NCBI GenBank assembly: GCA_040878035.1
Contig: JBBDMX010000047.1
Coordinates: 48,317-112,316 of the forward strand
Source of the DNA: JBBDMX01 sp040878035
Lineage (GTDB): Bacteria; Planctomycetota; Phycisphaerae; Phycisphaerales; Phycisphaeraceae
DNA length: 64,000 nucleotides
Direction: 5' to 3'
Under the pieces are notes generated by a model. The model saw only the letters and a program-made list of their open reading frames with translations. It was not told where the DNA came from and searched no databases. Shown in pieces: positions 7,520 through 16,890 of the stretch. The position numbers were made by a program, and so were the translations under genes. Every line of letters starts with the position of its first letter. Position 1 is the first letter of the stretch.

Positions 7520-9187
7520 CTACCCGTGCCCCAATCGATCCAGCAACACGCGGCGAAACACGTCCAGCGGCGCATCCATCCCGGTCCACAAGCGGAACTG
7601 GCCTCGCGCCTGGCGCACGAACATCTCCGTGCCGGCGATCGTCAGGCAGCCGGCGGCCCGCGCTTCGCGCAGCAGCCGCGTGTGGATCGGGTTGTAGATC
7701 GTGTCGAACACCACCGTGCCCGGCCCCAGCCGGGACAGAGGCTTTTCCGGGGGTGCGCCGCCCCGCGTCTCCGAATCGGATAGCGCCAGCGGCGTGGCGT
7801 CCACCAGCGGGTGCATGCCGATCGGCGTGCAGTTGATGTACACCTGGCAGCACGAGTCGCACAGCTTCTCCAAGCGTGCGGCCACCACCTTGCCGCTCCG
7901 CGCGACGCCGTCGGCGACGGGGCAGCCGTTGAACTGCTGCGCCAGTGCCGCCGCCCGCTCCAACGTGCGGTTGTAGATCACCACGGTCGCGCCGTAGTGG
8001 GCAAAGCCGGCCACGATGGCCCGCGCCGCCCCGCCGGCGCCCAGCACCGCCACGCGCATGCCCGCCAGTTCCTGCCGGGCAATGCCCATCGCCTCGCACA
8101 CGGCATCCAGCGCCGCGGCGTAGTCCGTGTTGCTGGCGTAGAGCGCGCCGTCGTCGCGCACGGTCAGCGTGTTGGCGGCGCCGATGTCGGCCGCCAGCGG
8201 CTCGATCTCCCCGCCGCGCTGGGCCACGAAGCGCAGCAGGTTCTCCTTGTGCGGAATCGTCACGCTCGCTCCGCCAAAGTGCAGCGGCGCGTAATCAAGC
8301 CAGGCGCCCACTGTCGCCTTGAAGTGCTCGTATTCAGGGGGAATCGGCAGGGGCAGGTACACGCCGTCGAAAGCGGTGGCGTCGAAGCCGGCGTTGTGAA
8401 TGGCCGGACTCATCGAATGGCCCACGGGGTGGCCGATCACGCCGTAGACGCGCGTCTGCGAATTGATGCGGTCCCAGCGGTAGAGCGTCTTGAGCTGAGC
8501 GACCGTGGGCTGACCCGGCGCGGTCTGCATGCCGTCGGCGCCCGAGGCGAAGGTCAACAGCGCGCCGAACTTCCTGGCCAGCACCCGGCTGGGCAGGCCC
8601 GCCTCGCCCATGCACAGCGCGATGGTCGGCTTGTAGCGATGCGCCAGGATCTCGAAGGCCTCGAGATTGTCGCGCAGGCTGCGCGCCTGCCAGACGATCT
8701 TAACCACGCGGCAGGCGGGCGCCTGGGCCATGGCCTCGACGCGCTGGAGCAGATCGGCGGGCCGGCCGGCAAAGTCGTGGCTCGAGAGAATCAGCCCCGT
8801 GCTGGTGACGCCGGCCTGACCGGGGTGATCCACCAGGCGATCGATGCGCTGCCGCAGGGCCGCGGACTTCTGGTAGGTCGCCAGTTCCACGTCCAGGTAC
8901 GCCGGCGGCTGCGCCGCGGCCGCGGCATGCTCCAGCACCGCCACACGCGCCGCGTCGTCCGCATCCGACTGCCCGCCCTCGGTCGCCGAGCGGCAGGTTA
9001 CGATGCACGGCAGGGGCGAACGCTCCAACAGCGTCGTCAGCGCCGCCACGCTCGCCGACCTGGCCGGATCGACGAATCGGTCCACGCGATACTCGACCAG
9101 GTCGCCGCCGTTCTCCGCCGCCACCGTCGCCGCGGTCAACGCCTGCTCGACGCTCTGCACCAGGATGGGCACGGTCAGGTGAGTCAC
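7520..9187 (-). CDS. aroDE: Bifunctional 3-dehydroquinate dehydratase (type I) / shikimate dehydrogenase
   Basis: A 555-residue fusion catalysing steps three and four of the shikimate pathway. Residues 1 to about 235 are type I dehydroquinase: LVEYRVDRF, CRSATEGGQ, the catalytic His at about 137 (LILSSHDF) and the Schiff-base Lys at about 163 (CRVVKIVWQARS). Residues from 246 on are shikimate dehydrogenase: VIGHPVGHSMSPAIHN, ASNTDYAAAL, the nucleotide-binding loop VLGAGGAARAIVAG and NCTPIGMHP. The GTG at 9187 (VTHLTVPILV) is the best start. The frame continues upstream, but through a dispersed repeat and over the start of the divergent DUF1015 gene. The fusion is typical of plants and also occurs in planctomycetes and chlamydiae. 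Confidence 0.93.
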   Translation of the reverse strand: MTHLTVPILVQSVEQALTAATVAAENGGDLVEYRVDRFVDPARSASVAALTTLLERSPLPCIVTCRSATEGGQSDADDAARVAVLEHAAAAAQPPAYLDVELATYQKSAALRQRIDRLVDHPGQAGVTSTGLILSSHDFAGRPADLLQRVEAMAQAPACRVVKIVWQARSLRDNLEAFEILAHRYKPTIALCMGEAGLPSRVLARKFGALLTFASGADGMQTAPGQPTVAQLKTLYRWDRINSQTRVYGVIGHPVGHSMSPAIHNAGFDATAFDGVYLPLPIPPEYEHFKATVGAWLDYAPLHFGGASVTIPHKENLLRFVAQRGGEIEPLAADIGAANTLTVRDDGALYASNTDYAAALDAVCEAMGIARQELAGMRVAVLGAGGAARAIVAGFAHYGATVVIYNRTLERAAALAQQFNGCPVADGVARSGKVVAARLEKLCDSCCQVYINCTPIGMHPLVDATPLALSDSETRGGAPPEKPLSRLGPGTVVFDTIYNPIHTRLLREARAAGCLTIAGTEMFVRQARGQFRLWTGMDAPLDVFRRVLLDRLGHG

Positions 9188-9266
9188 AGGAATAGCGTAG
9201 CGGATTTCTAATTTAGCGTGCCGCTGTTGGAGCCGTCTGATTTCTGCTTTATGATTTCCGATCTCC

Positions 9267-9346
9267 CAGCCGCTTGCGGCTTCGCGTAGTCGTGTGAGAC
9301 GGGAGGCTTCGATAGCTCGTTCCCCTGCGCGAAGCCGCCAGCGGCT
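9267..9346. repeat. Intergenic inverted repeat, AGCCGCTTGCGGCTTCGCG family, copy 1
   Basis: The left arm at 9268-9286 and the right arm at 9326-9346 (GCGCGAAGCCGCCAGCGGCT) are inverted with one mismatch. The 5' half is also locally palindromic. It lies between divergent aroD-aroE and the DUF1015 gene. The flank at 9205-9262 carries ATTTCTAATTTAGC and GCCGTCTGATTTCTG, shared with the murE-murF gap. Other copies lie at 28175-28256, 34506-34591 and, partly, 41576-41594 and 45714-45728. Confidence 0.85.
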
Positions 9347-9376
9347 CAATCCCAACTCCTGGATGTGAAGTTCCCC

Positions 9377-10747
9377 ATGCCCCAAATCAAGCCCATCCCC
9401 ACCATACGTTTCGCCCGCAGCTTCGACAGCAAGCCCGCCGACATATCCGCGCTCATCGCCCCGCCTTATGACGTGCTGGATGAGGAGCGCAAGCGTGCCA
9501 TGCTGGGGCGCGATGGGCACAACATCGTCGCCATCGACTTGCCTTTCACGCCGCCTAAAGTCGTCGGGCCTGACGCTGTGTACCAACGTGCCGGCGAGAC
9601 CTACCGCGCTTGGCTCAAGACCGGCGTGCTCAGGCAGACGGATCGGCCCGCGCTGTTCGTCTATCAGCAAAGCTACACGCATCGCGGGCGCAAGTACGAC
9701 CGTCGCGGCGTGATCGCCGATGTCCGCGTGCAGGACCTGGGCAAGTCGCCCAGCGGCCAGGGCGGCATCTGGCCCCACGAGCAGACCTTCGCCAGCGGCA
9801 AGGAAGACCGCCTCAATCTCATGCGCGCCACGCAGGCCCAGCTTTCACCCATCTTCGGCATCTACCGCGACCCCCGGAAGAATGTCGCCAGGCTGATGAC
9901 AAGCGCGATGGAAGCCGGCCCGGCCACGTTCGGCGGCATCACATCCGACGATGACGTGATGCACAGCGTCTGGGAAGTCACCGACCCGGCGATGATCGCG
10001 CGCTTCGTCGAGCCGCTGGCCGCCGCGGACATCTATATCGCCGACGGGCACCACCGCTATCACACGGCGCTGAACTACCGCAACCAACTGGCACAAGGGG
10101 GCGACCTTGCGGCGGATCATCCCGCCAACTTCTGCATGTTCGTCCTGATCGCCATGGAAGACCCCGGCATGATCGTCTTGCCCACGCACCGCGTGCTGGG
10201 CGGCATGGCGGGCTTCTCCTTCGACGCCTTCCGCGATGCCGCCAAGGGACTGCTGAATATCACCCCCTTCGACGGCCCGGACCTGGCGGCGCTGGAAAAA
10301 GCCCTGCCCCACGCCGGCCCGCACGCCATCGGCCTGTACATACCCAAACCCAATGACGCCAAGCCGGGGCAGAGGCTTGGCACCGCCCCGGGTTCTTCCC
10401 TGTATATCGCCAGCACCCCCACCGACGACCCGCTGGCCACGACCCACGCCCAGCACTCCCTCGCCTGGCGCAAGCTCGACGTCGCCATCGTCCAGCACCT
10501 CCTGGTCGAGCGCATCTGCCAACCGAGATTCGCCGGCGGCAACGAAATCAAATGGAAGTTCCCCCACGCCCTGGAGCAAGTCGAAAAGGACGCCCGCAGC
10601 GAAGGCTTCCAACTGGGCGTGATCGTCCAACCCACGCCGCTCCAGTCGGTGATGGACGTCAGCGACGCCGGCGAACTGATGCCGCAGAAGAGCACCTTCT
10701 TCTACCCCAAGCTCGCGACGGGCCTGGCGATCAACCCGCTGGCATGA
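9377..10747 (+). CDS. DUF1015 family protein
   Basis: About 456 residues from the ATG at 9377 (MPQIKPIPTIRFAR). The protein shows the hallmarks of the DUF1015 family: ALIAPPYDVLDEERK near the N-terminus, then YIADGHHRYHTALNYRNQL, and MQKSTFFYPKLATGLAINPL-like sequence at the end (here LMPQKSTFFYPK). Members are cytoplasmic and often sit near serine or aromatic amino acid genes, but no activity is established. The GHHR motif suggests a conserved active or metal site. It is divergent from aroD-aroE; the 190-bp spacer is mostly repeat. The GTG at 9365 is an alternative start. Confidence 0.88.
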   Translation: MPQIKPIPTIRFARSFDSKPADISALIAPPYDVLDEERKRAMLGRDGHNIVAIDLPFTPPKVVGPDAVYQRAGETYRAWLKTGVLRQTDRPALFVYQQSYTHRGRKYDRRGVIADVRVQDLGKSPSGQGGIWPHEQTFASGKEDRLNLMRATQAQLSPIFGIYRDPRKNVARLMTSAMEAGPATFGGITSDDDVMHSVWEVTDPAMIARFVEPLAAADIYIADGHHRYHTALNYRNQLAQGGDLAADHPANFCMFVLIAMEDPGMIVLPTHRVLGGMAGFSFDAFRDAAKGLLNITPFDGPDLAALEKALPHAGPHAIGLYIPKPNDAKPGQRLGTAPGSSLYIASTPTDDPLATTHAQHSLAWRKLDVAIVQHLLVERICQPRFAGGNEIKWKFPHALEQVEKDARSEGFQLGVIVQPTPLQSVMDVSDAGELMPQKSTFFYPKLATGLAINPLA

Positions 10748-10969
10748 GGATGCGAAGGCGGTTCCCATGCTCAGACGGGACCAGTGCGCCGAGCCGCATT
10801 ACCGGGCGGGGCGGCGACAAACGACTGGAATGATCCGATTTACCTCATTATCGCGCGGCATCGGCCCGATGGCAGATCATGGAGATGACTAGTCCACCAA
10901 ACAGCATTTCCCATCGGAATGCGGATTCCGAAGCGAGCCAATGTCAGGGGTCGATACGGGAAAGGTTCG

Positions 10970-12913
10970 ATGCACACGATTCTGATCGTGGAAGACATGC
11001 CGATCATCAGTCAGCCCATCGAAGCGGCGCTGCGCCGCGAGGGCTTTGCCACGGTGTGCGCCTGCAACGGCTTGGACGGACTGGCCAAGCTGGGCGCCAA
11101 CCCCGTGGACTTGGTCCTGCTGGACGTGGGCATGCCGGTGATGGACGGCATCAGCTTCCTGGAGCGCATCCGCAAGGAGGATCGCTACGCTCTGCTGCCG
11201 GTGATCATGCTCACCGCCGCTGCCGATCGTGAGCGCGTGATCCAGGCGGCCAAGCTCAGGGTGACGGGCTACCTGCTCAAGTCCAATTTCAGTCTGCGGG
11301 AACTGGTGGTGAAGGTGCGGCTGACGCTGGGCGCGGCTCAGGAGAGGCATCCGGAGACGCAAGTCAGGAGTCCGGAGGGAGAAGCGCCGGGAACCAGGAG
11401 CGAGGAACGAGGAACCAGGAGTGAGGAACAAGGCCCTTGGCATGAGCAAGCGCCCGCAAGCCCAGCCGCTCCCGCGGCTGGGATGGACGTGGCGACGCCC
11501 GCGCCAGCGCCGCCCAGCCCCGCATTGGCACGCGAGGCTTCGGCAGGCGGGGCTACGCCCATCTCCCTGGCCAACATGCTCACCCGCTCGGCGGCCCAGG
11601 CGGCGCGCGACGGCCGGGAAGACCTCAAGTCGATCAAGCCACTGCTTACGCGCTCCCAGGTGCAGGAGTTCATCGACGGCTGCGAGCAGGTCCGCGCCTT
11701 TTCCCCCGCCGTCACCCAGGTGCTCAAGATCAGCAGCAACCCGGATTGCTCGATCGACCGCCTGGTGCGCGCCATCAGCCAGGACCACGCCATTGCGCTC
11801 AAGATTCTCAAGCTCGCCAATTCCGTGGTGTATTCGCGTGGCGAGCCGGTGGAGTCGATCCACGCCGCGGTAACCCGCATCGGCCTGGACCGCATCCGCC
11901 AGGCGGTGCTCAACCTGGGCGTCATCGAGCACTTCAGTAATGCCGCCATCGCCCAGTATCTGAGCTTTGCCCATTTCTGGGAGCACGCCATCGGCTGCGG
12001 CCTCATCGCCGCCGAACTGGCGCATCGCCTGGGCGAGGAGAAACTGGCCGATCGCGCCTTTACCATGGGCCTGTTGCACGACATGGGCCGGCTGGTCTAC
12101 GTCGAGCAGATGGGCGACCGCTACGCCCAGGTGCTGCTGACCGCGTACGACCTGGAACTCCCGCTGGAGCAGGTCGAATCGCGCATGCTGTTGATCAACC
12201 ACGCGGATGTGATGGATCGCGTCCTGCATGCCTGGAAGTTCTCCCCGCATCTGATCAAGCCGATCGTGCATCACCACCTGTCGGTGGACAACATCCGCCA
12301 GGTTTCGCCTCGCGAGCTGCGCGAGGTGGCGATCCTGTGTCTGGCCAATCGGTTGGCGCATGCGTTGATGTTGGGATCCAGCGGCAATCATGTGATCTAT
12401 CCGACGCAGGACTTCTGCCGGGTGCTCAAGCTCGACCCTTCGGTCATCCGCGAGGTGGCGGCGCTGGCGCCGGGCCAGACGCGGGACATGAAGTTCACCA
12501 TGCTGTCGCGCTCCAATGGTTCGAGTTGGACGCCGCTGGTCAACGAGTACCGCACGGCGATGCCCGCTGGATTTCGTCCGCTGGTCATCGCTCCGGAGTT
12601 GGATGCCGACGCCTATGCGATCTTCTGCCAGGCGTTGGCGCTGCCGTCGGAGGAGGGGCCGCCCAACGTGGCGATCGTTCACCTGGCGTATGCCCGGCAT
12701 GCTTCGGAACTCAGCGACGCCCTGAAGGAGGCCGAGGGCCAGGCGGGCGTGACCGGCTTGCCCCTGCTGATCCTCTCGCCGACGGGGCAGGGGGTGCTCG
12801 ACGGCGACGTGATGGCCCGGCCGCACCAAATGCTCACCACGCCCCTGGTGGTCAGCCGCTTCATCCGAGCGGTGGCCACGCTGACCGGTAGGGCCCTGCG
12901 CGACGCGGCGTGA
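10970..12913 (+). CDS. Response regulator with REC and HDOD domains and a degenerate C-terminal receiver
   Basis: A 647-residue signalling protein. Residues 1-120 are a receiver domain: MHTILIVEDMP, phospho-acceptor Asp in LVLLDVGMPVMDG, and a Lys in GYLLKSNFS. Residues 121-170 are a linker made of a heptad DNA repeat, followed by an Ala/Pro stretch. From about 230 comes an HDOD domain: VLKISSNPDCSIDRLVRAIS, then AIALKILKLANSVVY, and LLHDMGRLVYVEQ. HDOD domains bind partners in place of HD phosphohydrolase activity. The last 110 residues resemble a receiver lacking the acceptor Asp (LVIAPELDADAYAI, then LTTPLVVSRFIRAVATL). ATG 10970 matches the receiver start. The target is unknown. Confidence 0.85.
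   Translation: MHTILIVEDMPIISQPIEAALRREGFATVCACNGLDGLAKLGANPVDLVLLDVGMPVMDGISFLERIRKEDRYALLPVIMLTAAADRERVIQAAKLRVTGYLLKSNFSLRELVVKVRLTLGAAQERHPETQVRSPEGEAPGTRSEERGTRSEEQGPWHEQAPASPAAPAAGMDVATPAPAPPSPALAREASAGGATPISLANMLTRSAAQAARDGREDLKSIKPLLTRSQVQEFIDGCEQVRAFSPAVTQVLKISSNPDCSIDRLVRAISQDHAIALKILKLANSVVYSRGEPVESIHAAVTRIGLDRIRQAVLNLGVIEHFSNAAIAQYLSFAHFWEHAIGCGLIAAELAHRLGEEKLADRAFTMGLLHDMGRLVYVEQMGDRYAQVLLTAYDLELPLEQVESRMLLINHADVMDRVLHAWKFSPHLIKPIVHHHLSVDNIRQVSPRELREVAILCLANRLAHALMLGSSGNHVIYPTQDFCRVLKLDPSVIREVAALAPGQTRDMKFTMLSRSNGSSWTPLVNEYRTAMPAGFRPLVIAPELDADAYAIFCQALALPSEEGPPNVAIVHLAYARHASELSDALKEAEGQAGVTGLPLLILSPTGQGVLDGDVMARPHQMLTTPLVVSRFIRAVATLTGRALRDAA
11343..11434. repeat. Heptad repeat inside the HDOD regulator gene
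   Basis: Imperfect 7-bp units (GGAACCA, GGAGCGA, GGAACGA, GGAACCA, GGAGTGA) run through the receiver-HDOD linker. They are read as GTRSEERGTRSEEQG. A related element with both arms lies at 35902-36030 between genes. Confidence 0.85.
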
Positions 12914-13039
12914 GGGGGCGAGGCGCGGTCCAAAGTCCCGGGGGCAGCGGCCTCGTACGACAACGCGAGCTTCATGGGGGGCGGGAAAGGGCAGGAGTGA
13001 ACTGCCCGGCATATATCGCGGTGTGATAGCATTCACCGC

Positions 13040-14185
13040 ATGAATAGCCACCTTGCGGCTGTGTGCCTGTTGCTGTTGGTCGTGCCGGCCCTGGCGCGCG
13101 ATGTGGATGTGCGCTCGGATGCGGAGCTGACGCGGGCGATGGCCGGTGCTGCGGCGGGGGATGTGATTCGCATCGCGGCGGGGGAGTACAAGGGTGGGCT
13201 GCATCTGGGAAAGCTGCGCGGCACGGCGGACATGCCGATCACTATCCAAGCGGCCGACCGTGACAGGCCGCCGGTGATTAAGGGCGGGTCGGGTCTGCAT
13301 CTGATCGACCCGGCGTATGTGCACATTCGCCACATCATCGTCGAGGGCTCGACGGGCAACGGCATCAACCTCGACGACGGCGGGGACATGGATCAGTCGG
13401 CGGTGGGCGTCGAACTGACGAGCATCACCGTGCGCGGCGGCGACGTGAAGGGCAACTTCGACGGCATCAAGCTCTCGGGCCTGCGCAACTTCAAACTCAC
13501 CGACTGCACGGTCGAAAACTGGAGCGACGGCGGCAGTGGCATCGACATGGTGGGCTGCGCCGACGGCACGATCACCGGTTGCACGCTCAAGCACAAGGGC
13601 AACACGGCCACGGCCAACGGCATTCAGGCCAAGGGCGGCTCGCGCGACGTCACCATCAGCTTCTGCCGATTCGATCATGCCGGTCAGCGCGGCGTGAATC
13701 TGGGCGGCTCGACCGGCCCGGGCTACTTTCGCCCCGCGCTAAAGGACAAGGACAACGTCGAGGCCACGCGCATCACGGTCAAGCACGGCACGTTCATCGG
13801 CTGCCAGGCGCCGGTGGCGTTTGTCACCAGCAGCGACTGCGTGGTGGAGAACTGCGTGCTGTACCGGCCGGGCAAGTGGGCGATGCGCATTTTGCAGGAG
13901 CAGTCCACCGAGCGTTTTCTAGCCGCGCAGGGCGGGCGGTTTGCGGGCAACGTGATCATCTGGCAGACGGGGGACATGACCGTGCCGGTGAACGTGGGCG
14001 CCAACACCAAGCCCCAGACGTTCAAGTTCGAGGGCAACTGGTGGTACTGCGTCGATCGGCCTGAGAACAGCCGTCCGAAGCTGCCGGTGACGGAGCAGGA
14101 GGGCCGGTACGGCGAAAATCCGGAGCACGTCGATCGCGAGCCGGCGGCGGGGGATGGTAAGCCGTTGCCGGCGGCGGAGCGGTAG
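13040..14185 (+). CDS. Secreted right-handed parallel beta-helix protein
   Basis: A 381-residue protein with a clear signal peptide (MNSHLAAVCLLLLVVPALA). The mature part starts DVDVRSDAELTRAMAGAAAG and IRIAAGEYKGGLHL, as in pectate-lyase-like and chondroitinase-B-like proteins. Repeated coils with Asn/Asp/Gly turns follow (HIIVEGSTGNGINL, NFDGIKLSG, GCADGTITGCTLKHKGN). This fold is used by polysaccharide lyases and hydrolases outside the cytoplasm. No family-specific catalytic residues could be assigned, so lyase activity is only a possibility. It stands alone, downstream of the HDOD regulator by 126 bp. Confidence 0.75.
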   Translation: MNSHLAAVCLLLLVVPALARDVDVRSDAELTRAMAGAAAGDVIRIAAGEYKGGLHLGKLRGTADMPITIQAADRDRPPVIKGGSGLHLIDPAYVHIRHIIVEGSTGNGINLDDGGDMDQSAVGVELTSITVRGGDVKGNFDGIKLSGLRNFKLTDCTVENWSDGGSGIDMVGCADGTITGCTLKHKGNTATANGIQAKGGSRDVTISFCRFDHAGQRGVNLGGSTGPGYFRPALKDKDNVEATRITVKHGTFIGCQAPVAFVTSSDCVVENCVLYRPGKWAMRILQEQSTERFLAAQGGRFAGNVIIWQTGDMTVPVNVGANTKPQTFKFEGNWWYCVDRPENSRPKLPVTEQEGRYGENPEHVDREPAAGDGKPLPAAER

Positions 14186-14247
14186 GGGGCGAAAGACGCG
14201 CGGCCAAGACGCCGCGGCTGTGATTGAAAGCGACGTCTAAAAAACCC

Positions 14248-14271
14248 GGCGATCATCCCCGGCAAGCCCCG
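14248..14271. repeat. 23-bp direct repeat, left copy
   Basis: GGCGATCATCCCCGGCAAGC plus three bases recurs with one mismatch at 18274-18296. The two copies bracket the first three genes of the DUF6785-PqqD cluster. The right copy is part of a larger hairpin. Confidence 0.6.
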
Positions 14272-14343
14272 CGCCCCGGAGATGGCGCCCTTGGCCGATT
14301 GCGAAGCATCTGGCTTTCATCGGCGTGAAAGATCGAGTAACTT

Positions 14344-16890
14344 GTGGCGCTCCGCGAGGGGCGCTTGCGGTGGCGGGCGCCCCAGGTTGGCGGTCTTTGC
14401 AAAGGGTTGTCTGCGCCTGTGACTGTTCGAGCCGTCATCATCGGTCTTTTTCTGGGCCTCGGGGTGGCGGCGACCACGTATTTCAATGATGCGGTTATTC
14501 GCCAGACCATGCTGGTAGGCAACCTGTTCCCGCTGGGTGTTTTCGGCGTGCTGGTGCTGCTGATTCTGGCGCTCAATCCACTGCTGGCGACCCTGGGTCC
14601 GCGGGCGGCGTTGCGCGCCAGCGAGATCGCCATCGTGGCGGCGCTGGGGCTGGCGGTGTGCGGCTATCCCGGCTCGGGCTTTTTCCGCTATTTCACCATC
14701 AGCCTGAGCCTGCCGGCGCAGTTGAATAACACCAAGGCCAACTGGCAGGCGGCGCACGTGCTTTCCTATGTGCCCGACGGGTCGGCGGAGCTGGGCGAGG
14801 GGCTGGTGCACGACTGGCGCGGGCTGGCGACGAAGCTGGCGGCGGCAAATGAGGAAGAAGCGCCCTTGACCCAACCGCAGGGCGCCCTGGCGCGAATCTG
14901 GCAGGCCTTACCGATCGAGGCGCGGCGGCCGATTGGGGCGGCGGCGGCGAACCCCGAGCGGGAGCCGGGCCCGCAGCACAAGCGGCAGATCGTCAACGGG
15001 CTCAATCACCTGATCAATCAGCGGGGTTTCTACCCCGGTCCGGCCGAGGTTTCCTGGGGCTATCTGCCCTTACCGCCGCAAGCGCAGGACTTGGCGGCGC
15101 AGCGGGCCGAGGCCCTGACTGACGAGCAGGTGCGGCAGCTTAACCGCCACGTGCTGGTGGCGGCCTTGCCGGGGCACATCGATCCGGTTCCAGCCGGTCA
15201 GGGCGTGCTGCTGCTGGGCGGGCGCTCCGATCCGCGCGTGGTGGACGTGCTGATGCAGGGCCGGGCGCCGGAGCAGCAGCGGTTGTTTCCCGACATTCCC
15301 TGGGCGGCATGGTGGCCGTCGATCATGCTCTGGGGCGGGCTGGTCATACTGATCGGCATCGCTTCGCTGTGCATCGTGCTGGTGGTGCATCCGCAGTGGT
15401 CGCGGCGTGAATTGCTGGCCTATCCGATTGCGCGGTTCGTGGAGGAGACCGCCGAGCGCGACGCCGGCGCGTTCCTGCCCCGCATCGCGCGCTCGCGCCT
15501 GTTCTGGTACGGCTTGGCCGCCTTGCTGGTCATCCACGGGATCAACGGCCTCAAAGCCTGGTTCCCCGATTTTTTCCTGAGCATTCCGCTGACGTTTGAT
15601 TTCCAGTCGCTCAAAACGTTGTTTCCCAACGCCGCCAGGCTGCACAACACCTGGGGCGTCTTTTCGCCGCGCGTCTATCTGAGTGTGGCGGCCTTTGCTT
15701 TCTTCCTGACGACCGAGGTGTCGTTTTCCCTGGGCATCTCGCAGTTCCTGTGGATGGTGTTCGGCTCGTTCTTCATCGCCAACGGCGTGGCGATCCGCGG
15801 CGGATGGTCGGAGGCCAGCAACCAGAACATGCTGCTATTCGGCGCGTACCTGGGTATCGCGGCGGTGGTGTTGTTCGTGGGCCGGCGGCATTACTGGGAA
15901 GTGAGCAAGGGCATGGTCGGCGTGCCGCGCAAGCCCGAGACGCCCGCCTACTCGGTCTGGGCCGCCCGAATGCTGGCGCTGTGCATCGTCGCCAGCGTCG
16001 CCTTGCTCTGGGCGCACGGCCTGGACTGGGTGCTGGGCCTGCCCATCATTCTCCTGGTCCTCCTGGCGTTTTTCGTCATCGCCCGCGTCAATGCCGAGAC
16101 CGGCGCCTTCTTCATGCAGACGGGCTGGATGCCCATGGCCATGGTGACGGCGTTTTTCGGCATCGAGGCCATCGGACCCCTGGCGTTTTTCATGATGGCC
16201 ATCACCAGTTGCATGCTGGTGGTCGATCCCCGCGAGGCCGTGATGGCGCACCTGGCCAACGCTTTGCAGATCAGCGACCGCACCGGCGGCACCCCGCCGC
16301 GACGCATGGCGCCCCTGCTGGGCTTCATGCTCATCGCCGGATTTGTCGTCTCCCTGGTTGTGGTCCTGTCCATCCAGTACAACAAGGGCATGAACCAGCA
16401 GGACAGTTGGTCCACGGGCTCGGTGGCGACGATGCCCTTTGACGGCCTGGCCAAGCACTTGTCGGCGATGACGGCCACGGGCACGCTGGAGTCCTCGACC
16501 CAGGTGCACGGCCTGGCGCGGCTGCCCTATCTGCTGGACTTTGCCGGCAAGGGCGAGACGTGGTTGTGGATGAGCATGGGGCTTGGGCTGGTGGTGATGA
16601 CTGCCATGGCGCGCCTGCGGCTGCCCTGGTGGCCGATTCATCCGGTGCTGTTTGTCTTCTGGGGCAGCTACCCCGCCAATACTTTTGCGGTCTCGTTCCT
16701 GGTGGGCTGGGGGATCAAGGCGGCGGTGGTGCGCACCGCCGGCGCCAAGGGGTTCCACAACCTCAAGCCGCTGATGGTCGGTGTGATCGCCGGTGAACTG
16801 CTGGCGGGGCTGATCTGGATTCTGGTGGGTGCGACCTACTATCTGGTGACGCAGCTACAGCCCAGGAGCTACGGGATTCTGCCTTCATGA
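14344..16890 (+). CDS. DUF6785/DUF6784 family multi-spanning membrane protein (OPT-like)
   Basis: Up to 848 residues with about 14 hydrophobic segments. The N-terminal half matches the DUF6785 type (AVIIGLFLGLGVAATTYFND, then MLVGNLFPLGVFGVLVLL). The C-terminal part carries the DUF6784-like block RLPWWPIHPVLFVFWGSYPA. A roughly 200-residue soluble loop lies between the third and fourth membrane segments. These proteins resemble oligopeptide transporters, but no substrate is known. The GTG at 14344 gives the longest form; TTG 14407 (after AAAGGG) or GTG 14419 fit the conserved N-terminus better. The stop overlaps the next start (ATGA at 16887-16890), so translation is probably coupled. First gene of an eight-gene cluster. 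Confidence 0.8.
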   Translation: MALREGRLRWRAPQVGGLCKGLSAPVTVRAVIIGLFLGLGVAATTYFNDAVIRQTMLVGNLFPLGVFGVLVLLILALNPLLATLGPRAALRASEIAIVAALGLAVCGYPGSGFFRYFTISLSLPAQLNNTKANWQAAHVLSYVPDGSAELGEGLVHDWRGLATKLAAANEEEAPLTQPQGALARIWQALPIEARRPIGAAAANPEREPGPQHKRQIVNGLNHLINQRGFYPGPAEVSWGYLPLPPQAQDLAAQRAEALTDEQVRQLNRHVLVAALPGHIDPVPAGQGVLLLGGRSDPRVVDVLMQGRAPEQQRLFPDIPWAAWWPSIMLWGGLVILIGIASLCIVLVVHPQWSRRELLAYPIARFVEETAERDAGAFLPRIARSRLFWYGLAALLVIHGINGLKAWFPDFFLSIPLTFDFQSLKTLFPNAARLHNTWGVFSPRVYLSVAAFAFFLTTEVSFSLGISQFLWMVFGSFFIANGVAIRGGWSEASNQNMLLFGAYLGIAAVVLFVGRRHYWEVSKGMVGVPRKPETPAYSVWAARMLALCIVASVALLWAHGLDWVLGLPIILLVLLAFFVIARVNAETGAFFMQTGWMPMAMVTAFFGIEAIGPLAFFMMAITSCMLVVDPREAVMAHLANALQISDRTGGTPPRRMAPLLGFMLIAGFVVSLVVVLSIQYNKGMNQQDSWSTGSVATMPFDGLAKHLSAMTATGTLESSTQVHGLARLPYLLDFAGKGETWLWMSMGLGLVVMTAMARLRLPWWPIHPVLFVFWGSYPANTFAVSFLVGWGIKAAVVRTAGAKGFHNLKPLMVGVIAGELLAGLIWILVGATYYLVTQLQPRSYGILPS

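Noticed and set aside
9188..9778. Longer N-terminus of the aroD-aroE gene
   Set aside because: The upstream part runs through a dispersed repeat and over the start of the divergent DUF1015 gene, and is not similar to dehydroquinase.
10889..13678. A 929-codon open frame on the minus strand
   Set aside because: It lies opposite the HDOD regulator and beta-helix genes, which have clear domains; its own product is His/Arg/Gln-rich with no motif. A GC-rich antisense shadow.
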